DNA from: Sphingopyxis sp. PAMC25046
Lineage (GTDB): Bacteria > Pseudomonadota > Alphaproteobacteria > Sphingomonadales > Sphingomonadaceae
Assembly: GCF_004795895.1 (NCBI RefSeq)
Contig: NZ_CP039250.1
Span: forward strand, 1,054,001-1,118,000
Length of the DNA stretch: 64,000 nt
Direction of reading: 5' to 3'
The position numbers and the translations under genes are program-made. The notes beneath the pieces were generated by a model. It searched no databases and had not been told where the DNA came from. It saw nothing but the letters and a program-made list of their open reading frames with translations. Within the stretch, counting starts at the first letter, position 1, and every line of letters begins with the position of its first letter. Positions 27,773 to 36,926 of the stretch are shown one piece after another.

Positions 27773-29250
27773 ATCGGGCTCTTTCTGAGCTGTCTGGAGA
27801 GGGAGAGGAGGCGGCCGCGCCACGTTCCGGAAATGGCGAGCAGCGCGATGCCGTAAAAGAGCGCCCCGACCGCGGTTAGCAGCAGCAGAGCCTGCCATCC
27901 CGCCAGATACCCATCGAGCAGCCGCATCGCGATCGCGAGCGCGACGCCCATCAGCGAGGAGGCGACGAGAGGGGGCGCGACCGCGCGCAGGCTGTCGGTC
28001 GGCCGGATGCCCGAGGCGCGCCGCAGCAGCCAGATCTGCATCGGAAGGGTGAGATAGGCGCGCCCGACATAGGAAACCGCGACCGCGAAGAGGCCGAAGG
28101 GCAGCGCCGCGAGCGTCAGCGCGACGCCGAGCACGAGCTGCGTCGTCGAAAGCGAGATCAGGCTGCGCGATGCGCCGAGCACGCTGAGCGAGGGCGAAGC
28201 GAAGAAGTTGAGCGTGAAGGGCACCGCCATGAAGGCGAAAATCTGGGCGAGCTGACCCGCCTCGGCCCATTTGGCACCGAACACGGTCGGGATCGCGATC
28301 GGGGCGAGCGCGCCGAAACCGACCAGCGCCGGAAAGGACAGCGCCGAAGCGCGCGAAATCATCCAGCGATAGGCACGGCGCAGTTCGGCGGGATCGTCCT
28401 TGACGCGCGCGAGCGTTTGTACGGCGACCTGGGTGAAGGGCTGGATCGCGCCGCGGCCGATCAGCTCGACGGTCCGCCAGGCGGTGCGATAAATGCCGAC
28501 GGCGGCAAGCCCGATCCCGGCGCCGATCGCCATTTCCTGCACGCGGACGGTGGCGAGAAAGGCGAGCTGGACATAGATCAGGCTGGCGTTGAGCATCAGA
28601 TTGCCGCGCAATATCGCCCAGTCGAACCGCCAACCGGGTTTCCAGTCATAGGAGGCGCGCGACAGGATGAGCCCGACGATCTCGGTAACGAGGCGCTGGA
28701 TCACGAGGCTCCACAGGCCGAGCCCCGCAAAGGCGGCGACCACGGCGGCAGTCCCGCCGATCAGGCCGCCGACGACCGAGCGTAGCGCGGTCGTGCGGTG
28801 CCCGAATTCGCGCAGGCGCAGCGCCATATGCGTCGCGCCGAACGAAGAGATCGGCAGCGTCAGGCTCATCACCGCGAGCGGCAGCGCGATGCCCGGCGCA
28901 CCCATCCAATGGGCGATGGGCTGGGCGAGCGCCATGATCAGCAAGGCGGAGAGGAAGGAAAAGGCCTGCTGCGAGCGATAGATGGTGTCGAGGAAGGCCG
29001 GCGTGATCTCCTTTTTGCGCGCGATCGTCTGCACGAGGCCGGCGGTCGCGATGATGCGGAACGCCTCCGCCGTCACCGCCATCACCGCGAAGGCGCCGAT
29101 ATCCGCTTGCGCCAGCAGGCGCGCTAGGATGACGAAAACGACGAAGGAGAAGATCTGGTCGGACAGGAAACGCGTCACCGTCCAGCCGATCGAACTGCGG
29201 CTGCGTGCGCGTAACCCCGCGTCGAAGCGGGTGGGGAGGTCAGCGCTCAA
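27769..29250 (-). CDS. Wzx-type lipid-linked oligosaccharide flippase
   Basis: A 493-residue MATE/MVF-like membrane protein with about 14 helices (polysaccharide synthesis flippase family). The N-terminus SSIGWTVTRFLSDQIFSFVV and the region FGATHMALRLREFGHRTTAL are typical of the Wzx/WzxC group. It moves the undecaprenyl-linked repeat unit to the periplasmic face for polymerisation by Wzy. It is coupled by ATGA to the pyruvyl transferase downstream and overlaps the GT25 gene upstream by 11 bases. Confidence 0.93.
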   Translation of the reverse strand: MSADLPTRFDAGLRARSRSSIGWTVTRFLSDQIFSFVVFVILARLLAQADIGAFAVMAVTAEAFRIIATAGLVQTIARKKEITPAFLDTIYRSQQAFSFLSALLIMALAQPIAHWMGAPGIALPLAVMSLTLPISSFGATHMALRLREFGHRTTALRSVVGGLIGGTAAVVAAFAGLGLWSLVIQRLVTEIVGLILSRASYDWKPGWRFDWAILRGNLMLNASLIYVQLAFLATVRVQEMAIGAGIGLAAVGIYRTAWRTVELIGRGAIQPFTQVAVQTLARVKDDPAELRRAYRWMISRASALSFPALVGFGALAPIAIPTVFGAKWAEAGQLAQIFAFMAVPFTLNFFASPSLSVLGASRSLISLSTTQLVLGVALTLAALPFGLFAVAVSYVGRAYLTLPMQIWLLRRASGIRPTDSLRAVAPPLVASSLMGVALAIAMRLLDGYLAGWQALLLLTAVGALFYGIALLAISGTWRGRLLSLSRQLRKSPI

Positions 29251-30001
29251 GCAGGCGCCTCGCTTTCAGCATCCGCATGCGCGCGCGCTCGATCTGGCGC
29301 CAGACCCTTTGCCTTGGCGAATGATAGAGCGGGTCGTTCTTGGGAACGAAGCGCGAATTGCCGATGTCCGAGACGATCGCCGCCTCGAAAATCGGCGCCG
29401 GATAGAGCGCGAGATTGGGCAGACCGTGCGCCCACGACCGGTCCATCTCGTCGTCGATCGGGCGGCGGACGGTGCGGCAATGCTCGACGAGCCGCCGCGC
29501 GCCCGCGAGCGTGATTGCATAGCCCTGCGTGCCGTAAGCGAGCCCGACCAGCTCGACGACCGCGCGCGAATGCTGGAGGAAGTTGCGCTTGACGACGCGC
29601 TGCCAGGTGGGCCGCTTGGCATAGAGCCGGAGATAATCGATGCCCTCGGCATGGAGGTCGGTGCGCGCGAGCGGCTCGAGATAGGCCCAGTCGACAACCG
29701 TATCGTCCTCGAGGACGATCGCCTGGCGCACGCCGCGGTCGACCATGTCCTGCCAGATCGAGAAATGGCTCGCGTAGCAGCCGATCTCGCCCTTGCTCAT
29801 CGCGCGGCCCTTGTTGCGGCGGATCGCGGCTTCGTCGACCGTCATCCCGGGGGCGGAAGCCGTGCACGCGTCGAAGAAGCGCCAGGCGAGCGACGTGTCC
29901 GCGGCGCGCGCGGCGAAGGCAGCCCGGCGGGCTTCGGCTGACTCGAGCGACACCACCAATATTTCGGCGGCTTCGCCCGATTCGGGCAGGAATTCACCCA
30001 C
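29240..30001 (-). CDS. Glycosyltransferase family 25
   Basis: A 253-residue GT25 enzyme (LPS glycosyltransferase type, often beta-1,4-galactosyl or -glucosyl). Motifs seen: ILVVSLESAEARR at the N-terminus, KGEIGCYASHFSIWQDMV (about 73-90), AIVLEDDTVV with the acidic metal-binding motif, and GTQGYAITLAGARRLVEH. I chose the GTG at 30001, with AGGAGA upstream, because the family fold starts there. The open frame continues far upstream without homologous sequence. It starts a leftward unit (GT25-wzx-pyruvyl transferase) and diverges from two GT2 genes. Confidence 0.88.
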   Translation of the reverse strand: MGEFLPESGEAAEILVVSLESAEARRAAFAARAADTSLAWRFFDACTASAPGMTVDEAAIRRNKGRAMSKGEIGCYASHFSIWQDMVDRGVRQAIVLEDDTVVDWAYLEPLARTDLHAEGIDYLRLYAKRPTWQRVVKRNFLQHSRAVVELVGLAYGTQGYAITLAGARRLVEHCRTVRRPIDDEMDRSWAHGLPNLALYPAPIFEAAIVSDIGNSRFVPKNDPLYHSPRQRVWRQIERARMRMLKARRLLER

Positions 30002-30229
30002 GGATATACGTCTCCTATTCACCGCCGCCGCCAAGCCTGTGCGGTGCAGAACGGGCGACCGGCCCGACGCGATCCTTGGTAGCGGGCAATTATTTGCGAG
30101 CGAAGGCACCCCGGCTCCGGTCGTCCGGTCAACGGGGCGGCTCGTCTTCGCAGGTGCAGCATAAGGTTGACCTGAATGGGGCGACGACCCGATTGGGATG
30201 CCTGCGGGGGCACTGAAACAGGCGAATCC
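30002..30229. promoter_or_regulatory. Divergent promoter region between GT25 and GT2 genes
   Basis: A 228-base region that must drive both arms of the middle of the polysaccharide locus. The only structure I can support is a short inverted repeat GCAA-TTAT-TTGC at 30086-30097, the most AT-rich spot in the gap. No confident -10/-35 pair or gene is seen. Confidence 0.3.
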
Positions 30230-31099
30230 ATGTTCGAAGTCGCAGTCGTCATACCCGTATGGAACGGCGAAGCCGTGCTCGGCCGCTGTCTCGACGCGCT
30301 CGCGCGTCAGACATTGCCGCGCGAGGCTTATCAGATCATCGTCGTCGACAATGGGTCGAGCGATACCACGTGCGAAATTGCGCGGAGCTACGCCGGCGTC
30401 GAGCTGCTCGAAGAGCCGCAGCCCGGCTCCTATGTCGCGCGCAACCGCGCGATCGCGCATGTGTGCGCGCCGATCACGGCTTTCACCGACGCCGATTGCG
30501 AGCCCGCGTCCGACTGGCTGGAACAGGTGGTGCGCGCCGCCGGGATGAACCCCGGGTTCGGGGTACTCGCGGGCAAGATCGAGCTTTTCGACGAAATCGC
30601 GCCCGAGCGCGAGGTGTTCGGCGATTATGAGCGGCTTTTCAGCTTTCCGCAGGAGCACGCGTCACGCGGCAATTGCGCGACCGCCAATTGGGCGAGCGAG
30701 ACGGCGCTGCTGAAGGCGCTCGGCGGGTTCGACGCGGCTTTGAAATCGGGCGGCGACCGGCAGATGGCGCTGCGCATCCGGGGTGCCGGCCGGCCGCTCA
30801 TTTACGTGCCGGCGATGGTCGTCCGCCATCCGGTGCGCGCGAGCCGCGCCGAGCTGGTGCGCAAGCGCCAGCGGCTGAGCGGCGGACGCTGGGACCGTAC
30901 CACGGGGCGTCCGCGCCTCGTTCATGTGCTCGGCATAACCGCCGTCGATACGGTGCGGCGATTGCGCCGGGCGGCGATCACACGCGAGCTGTCGCTGCGG
31001 CGACGGCTGGCGGTGATGGGGCTGACATTGCAGCTCGCCGGGGTGGCGGTGGGCGAGTTCCTCAATCTGGCGGGGGGACGAAAGGCAGCACGCGACTGA
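30230..31099 (+). CDS. Glycosyltransferase family 2
   Basis: A 289-residue GT-A fold glycosyltransferase. The nucleotide-binding start VVIPVWNGEAVLGRCLDAL, the VVDNGSSDTT loop, and the DxD-type metal site in FTDADCEP (about residue 88) are clear. C-terminal amphipathic or membrane-associated helices (RRLAVMGLTLQLAGVAVGEF) suggest inner-face membrane attachment. Donor and acceptor cannot be assigned. The ATG at 30230 is preferred over upstream in-frame starts because the fold starts immediately. The stop overlaps the next gene by one base (TGATG). Confidence 0.93.
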   Translation: MFEVAVVIPVWNGEAVLGRCLDALARQTLPREAYQIIVVDNGSSDTTCEIARSYAGVELLEEPQPGSYVARNRAIAHVCAPITAFTDADCEPASDWLEQVVRAAGMNPGFGVLAGKIELFDEIAPEREVFGDYERLFSFPQEHASRGNCATANWASETALLKALGGFDAALKSGGDRQMALRIRGAGRPLIYVPAMVVRHPVRASRAELVRKRQRLSGGRWDRTTGRPRLVHVLGITAVDTVRRLRRAAITRELSLRRRLAVMGLTLQLAGVAVGEFLNLAGGRKAARD

Positions 31100-32064
31100 T
31101 GACAAACCTCCAATTAGCTCCGCGCTTTTCCGTGGTTATGCCGCTCTATAACAAGGCCGCGCATGTCCGCGCGGCGATCGAGAGCGCGCTCGCGCAGAGC
31201 TATTCGGCGCATGAGATACTCGTGATCGACAATGGCTCGACCGACGGTGGGCGCGAACTGGCAGCAGCGATCGACGACGCGCGGATCAAGCTGCTCGACC
31301 TCGCGGCGCCGGGGCCGGGCGGCTATGCCGGGCGCAATGTCGGCATCCGGGCCGCGAGCGGTGACTGGATCGCTTTTCTCGACGCCGATGACCTGTGGCA
31401 GTCCGATCATCTGGCCGTGCTGGCCGAATGCATAAGCGCCGATCTCGAGGTGCGCGCGGCGGCGACGCGGTTCGACCATGTCTTCGACGATCGGTCGCAA
31501 CCGCAGCGGATCGCGGCGCAGCTCGATCGCACGCGGAGCTTAGACTTCGCGGACTTCCTTGAAGCATGGCTCGCGGTGCGCGAATGCCCGATGTGGACCG
31601 GTGCGATCGCGATACGGCGCGACACGCTGTTCGAGGCGGGGCTCTTTCCCGAAGGGCGCGCGGTGCGCGGGGGCGACAAGGATTTGTGGTTGCGCGTGCT
31701 TGCCAAGGGCTCGCTGTGTTACGACCCGCGTGTCACCGCGCGCTTTCACCGCGACAGCGACAACAAGGTGAGCAAATCGACCACGACGCTCGACCTGCCC
31801 TGTCTGGTCGACACGGCGCGGGCGATGCTCGCTGAGGCCCCGCCGCGCGAGGCCGCCTTGCTGCGGCGGCTCGTCAATCAGGAAATCGCGCATTACGCCC
31901 GCTACGCGATGAAATATCCGGGACGGACGGCGATCCGGCTCGGCGATGTCTATCTGCCCGAGGGGACGGGCACGGCGGCGCTGCTGCTCGCCGCGAAGCT
32001 CATCCCAGCGTCGCTTCGGCAGTCGGGCCATGCCCTGCGTAGCCGGCTGCGCGCGCGCGCGTGA
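31099..32064 (+). CDS. Glycosyltransferase family 2
   Basis: A 321-residue GT2 enzyme: VVMPLYNKAAHVRAAIESAL, ILVIDNGSTDGG and the metal-binding FLDADDLW near residue 95 are all present. ECPMWTGAIAIRRD and GGDKDLWLRVL in the middle fit the acceptor-side conserved region of the family. It follows the first GT2 gene with a TGATG overlap, and its stop overlaps the next start as GTGA, so the block is tightly coupled. It adds a further sugar to the lipid-linked repeat unit at the cytoplasmic face. Confidence 0.93.
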   Translation: MTNLQLAPRFSVVMPLYNKAAHVRAAIESALAQSYSAHEILVIDNGSTDGGRELAAAIDDARIKLLDLAAPGPGGYAGRNVGIRAASGDWIAFLDADDLWQSDHLAVLAECISADLEVRAAATRFDHVFDDRSQPQRIAAQLDRTRSLDFADFLEAWLAVRECPMWTGAIAIRRDTLFEAGLFPEGRAVRGGDKDLWLRVLAKGSLCYDPRVTARFHRDSDNKVSKSTTTLDLPCLVDTARAMLAEAPPREAALLRRLVNQEIAHYARYAMKYPGRTAIRLGDVYLPEGTGTAALLLAAKLIPASLRQSGHALRSRLRARA

Positions 32065-32975
32065 AACCCGTCCGCGCCTTCGGCTCCCTGCTGACCGGCG
32101 GGGGGATCGTCGCTGCGTGGCTGGCGCTCGGCGGCGGGCGGTTGCCGGCGCTCGATCTGCTCGCCTCCTTCCTCCCTTTCTTTGGCGTGGCGGCCTTGCT
32201 GGGGCTGTTGTTTGCCGGGTGGCGACCGTGGCCCACGGTCGCGGGCGCATTGCTGGCGCTGGTCCCGCTCGCGATCGGGATTGTGCCCGAATGGCTGCGC
32301 GATATCCCCGCCGTAGCCGCGAGCGCCCCACAGGTTCATGTGCTGACGCACAATGTCTGGTCGGGCAACGCCGACCCCGCCGGCACCGCGCAGGCGATCA
32401 TCGATGCGAAGCCCGATGTGGTGATGCTGCAGGAAGTGAACGGCAGCTTCCGACCGATGCTTGCAGCGCTGGGCCAGCATTTCCTTCATGCGACCGAATG
32501 CCCGAACGGCTGCGATCTCGCCATTTTTTCGCGCTGGCCGATCGCCGACGGCGATTATTTCCTGAAGGATCGAAACGGCCGCAAATTCGGCCCCGCCTTG
32601 CTCTGGGCGCGGATCGCGCCGCCGGGCGGAGACCCGTTCATGGTCGCGACGCTTCACTATCCTCGGCCGACCTCGCGCGACCAGGCGGTGCGCAGGCGCG
32701 ACGTGGCGCGGGCATTGGCAAGGATCGATCGGGGCGCCTTGATCGTTGCAGGCGACATGAACCTGACCCCTTGGGCCGCGGCGATGCGTGAACAGGACCG
32801 CGCCCTTGCCCCACTTACTCGCATGACGCGCGCGCCCAGCTGGCCGCGCGCGCTTCCCGTGCTGCCGATCGATCATCTTTATGCCGGGCCCCATTGGGGG
32901 CTGGTGTCGGCGCGGCAATTGCCCGCGACCGGATCGGATCACAGGCCGATTCTCGTGACGTTGGCGCGCCGGTGA
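32061..32975 (+). CDS. Membrane-anchored endonuclease/exonuclease/phosphatase-fold protein
   Basis: A 304-residue protein with three N-terminal membrane segments (about residues 7-75) and a C-terminal EEP domain. Catalytic motifs: LTHNVWSGN (Asn), VVMLQEVNG (Glu), VAGDMNLTPW (Asp, Asn) and TGSDHRPIL (Asp-His). The fold is shared by DNase I, sphingomyelinases and inositol phosphatases. In this position, between a glycosyltransferase and an outer-membrane barrel with GTGA couplings on both sides, it may act on a lipid or polyprenyl phosphate or on extracellular DNA. The substrate is unknown. The topology suggests a periplasmic or cytoplasmic domain tethered to the inner membrane. Confidence 0.85.
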   Translation: MKPVRAFGSLLTGGGIVAAWLALGGGRLPALDLLASFLPFFGVAALLGLLFAGWRPWPTVAGALLALVPLAIGIVPEWLRDIPAVAASAPQVHVLTHNVWSGNADPAGTAQAIIDAKPDVVMLQEVNGSFRPMLAALGQHFLHATECPNGCDLAIFSRWPIADGDYFLKDRNGRKFGPALLWARIAPPGGDPFMVATLHYPRPTSRDQAVRRRDVARALARIDRGALIVAGDMNLTPWAAAMREQDRALAPLTRMTRAPSWPRALPVLPIDHLYAGPHWGLVSARQLPATGSDHRPILVTLARR

Positions 32976-34270
32976 AGCGCGCCCTTTCCATCGTAATGCT
33001 CGGCAGCTGCGGCTTCGCCGCGCCCGCCCTCGCGCAGCAATCGGACGCGACCGACGGACTCGGTTCGGTGTCGAGCGAGAACAGCTTCGGGCGCGACCGC
33101 AATATCAGCGTGCTCGAACGCCGCCGGCCCGACTACACCGCGGAACCGATCCGCGTCGGCTCGCTCGAACTGATGCCGCGCATCGCGGTCGGGGCCGGCT
33201 ATGATGATAATCTTTATGCACTGCCTGATGACGAGATCGGCGACGCCTATCTGCGCATCCGCCCGCGCATCTCGCTGGTGCGGCCGTCGCCCGACCTCAA
33301 GCTGTCGCTCGAAGGCGAACTCGACCTGCTGCATTACGCCGACCGGTCGAGCGAAAATGCCACCCAATATGCGGTGAGCGCGGGCGCGGCCTGGACGATC
33401 AGCAAGTCGGACACGTTCGACGTCACGCTGCGCAACGGTCGTTACAGCCAGGAACGCGTCTCGCCCGACAGCCCGACGCAGGCGTCGCGGCCGATCCGCT
33501 TCACGCTGAATGGCGGAACCGCGACCTATACGCATGTCTTCAACCGGCTGCGCGTGCGCGGCGTGATCGATATCGAGAACCGCAATTACAGCGACAGCGT
33601 GACGCCGGGCGGCGATCCGATCGATCAGGATTTCCGCGATCACACCAGCTATACCGGCACCGCGATCGGCGAATATGCGCTGAGCCCCAGCGTTGCGCTG
33701 TTCGTCGCGGGATCGCTCGGCAAGCGCGACTATCGCGAACGCAGCGGTCCGGTTCCGGCGCGCGATTCGACCGGTTTCGACCTGGCGGCCGGGGCGAGCT
33801 TCGAGCTGGGGCGCAAGGCGCGCGGGTCGCTTCGCCTCGGCTATCTTCATCAGGATTACAAGGCGGCCGAGTTCGAGGATGTCTCGGGCTTCCTCGTGCG
33901 CGGCGAACTCGCCTATTTCCTGACACCGCTGGTGACGCTCACCGGCACCGTGGACCGCGGCATCAAGGAAACCGGCGTCAACGGGGCGACGGGCTATCTC
34001 GCCACCAACATGACGCTGCGCGCCGATTACGAGCTGCTGCGCAACCTGATCATCAGCGCGGGCGGCGAGCTGGAAAAGCGCGATTTCAACAATATCGACC
34101 GGCGCGACGATCGCTGGACCTGGCGCGCCAACGCCTCCTATCTGGTGAGCAAGCGGCTGGCGCTGCGCGTCGACCTCCAGCGGCGCACCCAGTCGAGTTG
34201 GGGTTTCAACGCGGGCCGCGAATTCACCGACAATCGCGTTTCGGTCGGTGTGACCTTCTCGGGCCTGTAG
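32972..34270 (+). CDS. Outer-membrane beta-barrel protein of the EPS locus (porin-2-like)
   Basis: A 432-residue protein with a signal peptide (about 1-21, ending ALAQ) and a C-terminal transmembrane beta-barrel. Many alternating strands end in an aromatic or Gly-rich turn, and the last strand is DNRVSVGVTFSGL. It begins at a GTG overlapping the previous stop. The sequence resembles the putative beta-barrel porin 2 (BBP2_2) group often found in exopolysaccharide loci. Because the OPX protein of the locus is short, this barrel is a good candidate for the outer-membrane pore for polymer exit. This is inference from recent knowledge of OPX classes. Confidence 0.8.
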   Translation: MKRALSIVMLGSCGFAAPALAQQSDATDGLGSVSSENSFGRDRNISVLERRRPDYTAEPIRVGSLELMPRIAVGAGYDDNLYALPDDEIGDAYLRIRPRISLVRPSPDLKLSLEGELDLLHYADRSSENATQYAVSAGAAWTISKSDTFDVTLRNGRYSQERVSPDSPTQASRPIRFTLNGGTATYTHVFNRLRVRGVIDIENRNYSDSVTPGGDPIDQDFRDHTSYTGTAIGEYALSPSVALFVAGSLGKRDYRERSGPVPARDSTGFDLAAGASFELGRKARGSLRLGYLHQDYKAAEFEDVSGFLVRGELAYFLTPLVTLTGTVDRGIKETGVNGATGYLATNMTLRADYELLRNLIISAGGELEKRDFNNIDRRDDRWTWRANASYLVSKRLALRVDLQRRTQSSWGFNAGREFTDNRVSVGVTFSGL

Positions 34271-34276
34271 GCGCGA

Positions 34277-35002
34277 TCAGCCAGCCCGGGCCCGTGATCC
34301 ATATAGCGCCCCCTCGCAGGCGGCGAGCAGTTCGGGCGGGGCGAGACGGTTGATATAGCCGTCCGATCCTTGATCGGAGAGCAGCTTTGCCGGGATGCCG
34401 CCGACCACGCCGCGCTCGGGCACGTCCTTTGTCACTACCGCATTGGCGCCGATCGCCGCCTCCGCGCCTACGGCGATGCCGCCGATGATCTTGGCGCCTG
34501 ACCCCAGAAAGCTGCGATCGCCGATCACCGGCGCGCCGCGCCGACCGCCGCGGTTCATATAACCGAGCACGACGCCGTGGGTGATGTTGACATTACTGCC
34601 GAGCACCGCGTCGCCGTGGAAATAGAAGCCGCCGAAGCGGTTGAGGAACAGGCCGGGCCCGATCTCCATATATTCGGGGATCGCAAAGCCATATTTGTAA
34701 CGCGCGCGCAGCAGCAGCCACTTGGCGAGCGGATAGAGACCAAAAGCCTTGGCGGGCTTGAGCTTGAGCCAGCCTGTCGTGCGCATCAGCACCGTGTATT
34801 TATACCCCGGGGTAAAGGCATAATGCCGCGCGAAGGCGCCGAAGTCGGTGCGGCCGGCATAGCGATAGAGGTCGGCGGCGAGCAGCGCCTTGAGCTTCGC
34901 GAAGCTCACCGGGCAGCCGCGCAGGTGCGGCTTGCCGGTATCTTCGGAAACGGGCTCCTCGAGCGCCGGAGCGGGGGCGAGCGATGCGCCGGCCATGTCC
35001 AT
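34277..35002 (-). CDS. Hexapeptide-repeat acetyltransferase (serine acetyltransferase-like)
   Basis: A 241-residue left-handed beta-helix acyltransferase of the CysE/EpsC group. The N-terminal part is extended (FAKLKALLAADLYRYAGRTD). The hexapeptide coils run from about residue 125 (GDAVLGSNVNITHGVVLGYM) to IGANAVVTKDVPERGVVGG. Such genes in polysaccharide loci usually O-acetylate a sugar. The ATG overlaps the OPX stop by one base. Its 3' end faces the barrel gene at 6 bases. The acceptor cannot be assigned. Confidence 0.88.
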   Translation of the reverse strand: MDMAGASLAPAPALEEPVSEDTGKPHLRGCPVSFAKLKALLAADLYRYAGRTDFGAFARHYAFTPGYKYTVLMRTTGWLKLKPAKAFGLYPLAKWLLLRARYKYGFAIPEYMEIGPGLFLNRFGGFYFHGDAVLGSNVNITHGVVLGYMNRGGRRGAPVIGDRSFLGSGAKIIGGIAVGAEAAIGANAVVTKDVPERGVVGGIPAKLLSDQGSDGYINRLAPPELLAACEGALYGSRARAG

Positions 35003-35565
35003 CAGAAATAACGCTCGCCGAAACGGATCGTGTCGCCCGGAAGCACGGGGAAATCGGCGGTCATCTCATATTCGCGCTCGCCGGCTTCGCCCGCGCGCTT
35101 CAGGAAGACGCGCTTCTCGTTGGCGCGATAGGTGAAACCGTCGGCCTTGGCGACCGCGCCGCGGATGGTGAGGCCCTGCGTATAGGGATATTCGCCTGGC
35201 TTGTTGACTTCACCGAGCACATAGACGGGCCGGAAACTCGCGACCTGGACCGAGACTTTCGGCTCGAGCAGATAGCCGTCGCCGAGCTTCGCTTCGATCG
35301 CCTTCGATAGCTGGTCGGTCTGGAGCCCGGCGGCCTTGATCTCGCCGATCAGCGGAAAGGCGATCGTGCCGGCGGGCGAGACTTCGAAGTCGCCGGTCAG
35401 CGTCTCTTCGCCATAGGTCGCGATCTTGACCTTGTCGCCGGGCGAGAGACTGAACGCCTCGGCCGGCGGCGCCGCCGCGCCACTGCCTGCGAGCGGCGCC
35501 TGCCCGGCGCACGCACCGAGCATCGCGAGCGTGCTCGCCAAGGCGATCTGCTTAAGCCATTTCAT
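35002..35565 (-). CDS. Short polysaccharide export (OPX) lipoprotein
   Basis: A 187-residue Wza/OPX-family lipoprotein. The signal sequence ends LGAC (Cys19). The PES domain is at about residues 38-105 (LSPGDKVKIATYGEETLTGD) and one SLBB-type domain follows (YVLGEVNKPGEYPY onward). It is half the length of classical Wza and has no C-terminal alpha-helical barrel segment, so it cannot span the outer membrane as Wza does. The ATG at 35565 has GGGAGTG upstream. The gene is coupled to the acetyltransferase downstream (1-base overlap) and the GT4 gene upstream (ATGA). Confidence 0.9.
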   Translation of the reverse strand: MKWLKQIALASTLAMLGACAGQAPLAGSGAAAPPAEAFSLSPGDKVKIATYGEETLTGDFEVSPAGTIAFPLIGEIKAAGLQTDQLSKAIEAKLGDGYLLEPKVSVQVASFRPVYVLGEVNKPGEYPYTQGLTIRGAVAKADGFTYRANEKRVFLKRAGEAGEREYEMTADFPVLPGDTIRFGERYF

Positions 35566-36743
35566 GAAATCACTCCCGGACTTGATGCTGCAATGTCTTT
35601 GAACTCGGCCCCTGCGCGGGGTCGGGCGAGCGTCGCCTCGATCCGCGCCCAATAATTCGCCGCGGCCTGCCCGACGCCATAGGCAAGCGAGCGCGCGCGC
35701 GCGCGCTTGCCGCATTCGCTGCGCTGCGGCTCGGCGAGAACGCGGTGCAAGGCGGCGGCGAAGGCGGGCACATCATCGGTCGGCACCAACGCGCCGGCGT
35801 CGACATCGATCCCGCCAGTAATCGTATCGCGCGGCCGGTCGGCCAAAATCTCGGATGGGCCGGAGGCGCAATTGGTCGCGACGACGGGCACACCGCACGC
35901 CATTGCCTCGACCAGTCCGTTCGGGAAACCTTCGGCGTTCGAAGGCATCGCATAGACCTGCGCGCGCGCGACCACCGCGAAGGGGTTGGCGACGAAGCCG
36001 GGCATGTCGACCCGGTCGGCAATGCCAAGCGAGGCGGCGAGCGCTTCGAGCGCGCCGCGCTCGGGCCCTTCGCCGAGGATGACGAGACGCTCCGCCGGCG
36101 CGGCCCGCGCATAGGCGCGCAGCAGCAGCGGAAAATTCTTGTTCGGCATGAGCCGCCCGGCCGAGACGATATAAGGATCGGCAGGCACGAAGGCGGGCGG
36201 TTCGGCCGCCAGTTCGGCGATGCGCCGATGGTCGACCGGATTGGCGATCGCCGACATGCGGCCCCGCGCGACGCCGAAATTGGCGGCGAGATCGTCGACC
36301 ACGCCTTCGGACACCGCGATGACATGCGCGGCGCGCGGATAGACCAAGCGGACCATCGCCTTGGCGGCGAAGGCGCTGCCCAGATGCGCGCTGGTGTTGA
36401 TCCGCTCGCTGATCAGCCAGGGTCGGCGGCGCCCCGCCATCGCCCAAGCGTTGGCGATATTGGCGCGGGTGAGGAAGCTGAGCGTCGCGTCGGGCGCGAG
36501 CCGTCGCGTCAGCGCACGCAACTGCGTCAGGCTCGGCAGCAATTTGTGCTGCGCGTCGAGCTGGTGAACTGCAACCCATTCGGGAACCTCATAGGCGCGC
36601 GGCTCGTCATCGAGCAGGGCGAGATGGATGTCGTAGCGCGCGCGCCAAGGCTCCGACCCGCCGAGCAAGGTCGCGAGCACGCGTTCGGCGCCGCCCCCCG
36701 CGAGCGAGTTGATCGCGAACAAGATCCGCTTTCGGTGCAGCAT
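35562..36743 (-). CDS. Glycosyltransferase family 4
   Basis: A 393-residue GT-B fold glycosyltransferase. The N-terminal SLAGGGAERVLATLL donor-side start, AIANPVDH near the domain linker, and the E-x7-E motif in SNAEGFPNGLVEAMACGVPV (about residue 280) define GT4. It retains the anomeric configuration and acts at the cytoplasmic face. The ATG at 36743 follows AGGA. First gene of the leftward unit GT4-OPX-acetyltransferase, divergent from the acyltransferase gene. Confidence 0.92.
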   Translation of the reverse strand: MLHRKRILFAINSLAGGGAERVLATLLGGSEPWRARYDIHLALLDDEPRAYEVPEWVAVHQLDAQHKLLPSLTQLRALTRRLAPDATLSFLTRANIANAWAMAGRRRPWLISERINTSAHLGSAFAAKAMVRLVYPRAAHVIAVSEGVVDDLAANFGVARGRMSAIANPVDHRRIAELAAEPPAFVPADPYIVSAGRLMPNKNFPLLLRAYARAAPAERLVILGEGPERGALEALAASLGIADRVDMPGFVANPFAVVARAQVYAMPSNAEGFPNGLVEAMACGVPVVATNCASGPSEILADRPRDTITGGIDVDAGALVPTDDVPAFAAALHRVLAEPQRSECGKRARARSLAYGVGQAAANYWARIEATLARPRAGAEFKDIAASSPGVIS

Positions 36744-36926
36744 GATTCCTCGTTGGAGTTGGCGCGGAATGCGCCTCGGAAGAACCCTTACCACGCCGAT
36801 TTGTTGCAGTGCACACAGGCGCGCCCGCTTCATCGCCTGCGGGGGGCATTTGGCCGATTCGAGCGGGTTTCGCGCCGGGATAGGTCTATTGCCGGTGATA
36901 CCGATGAACGTTTGCGGAGATATGTA

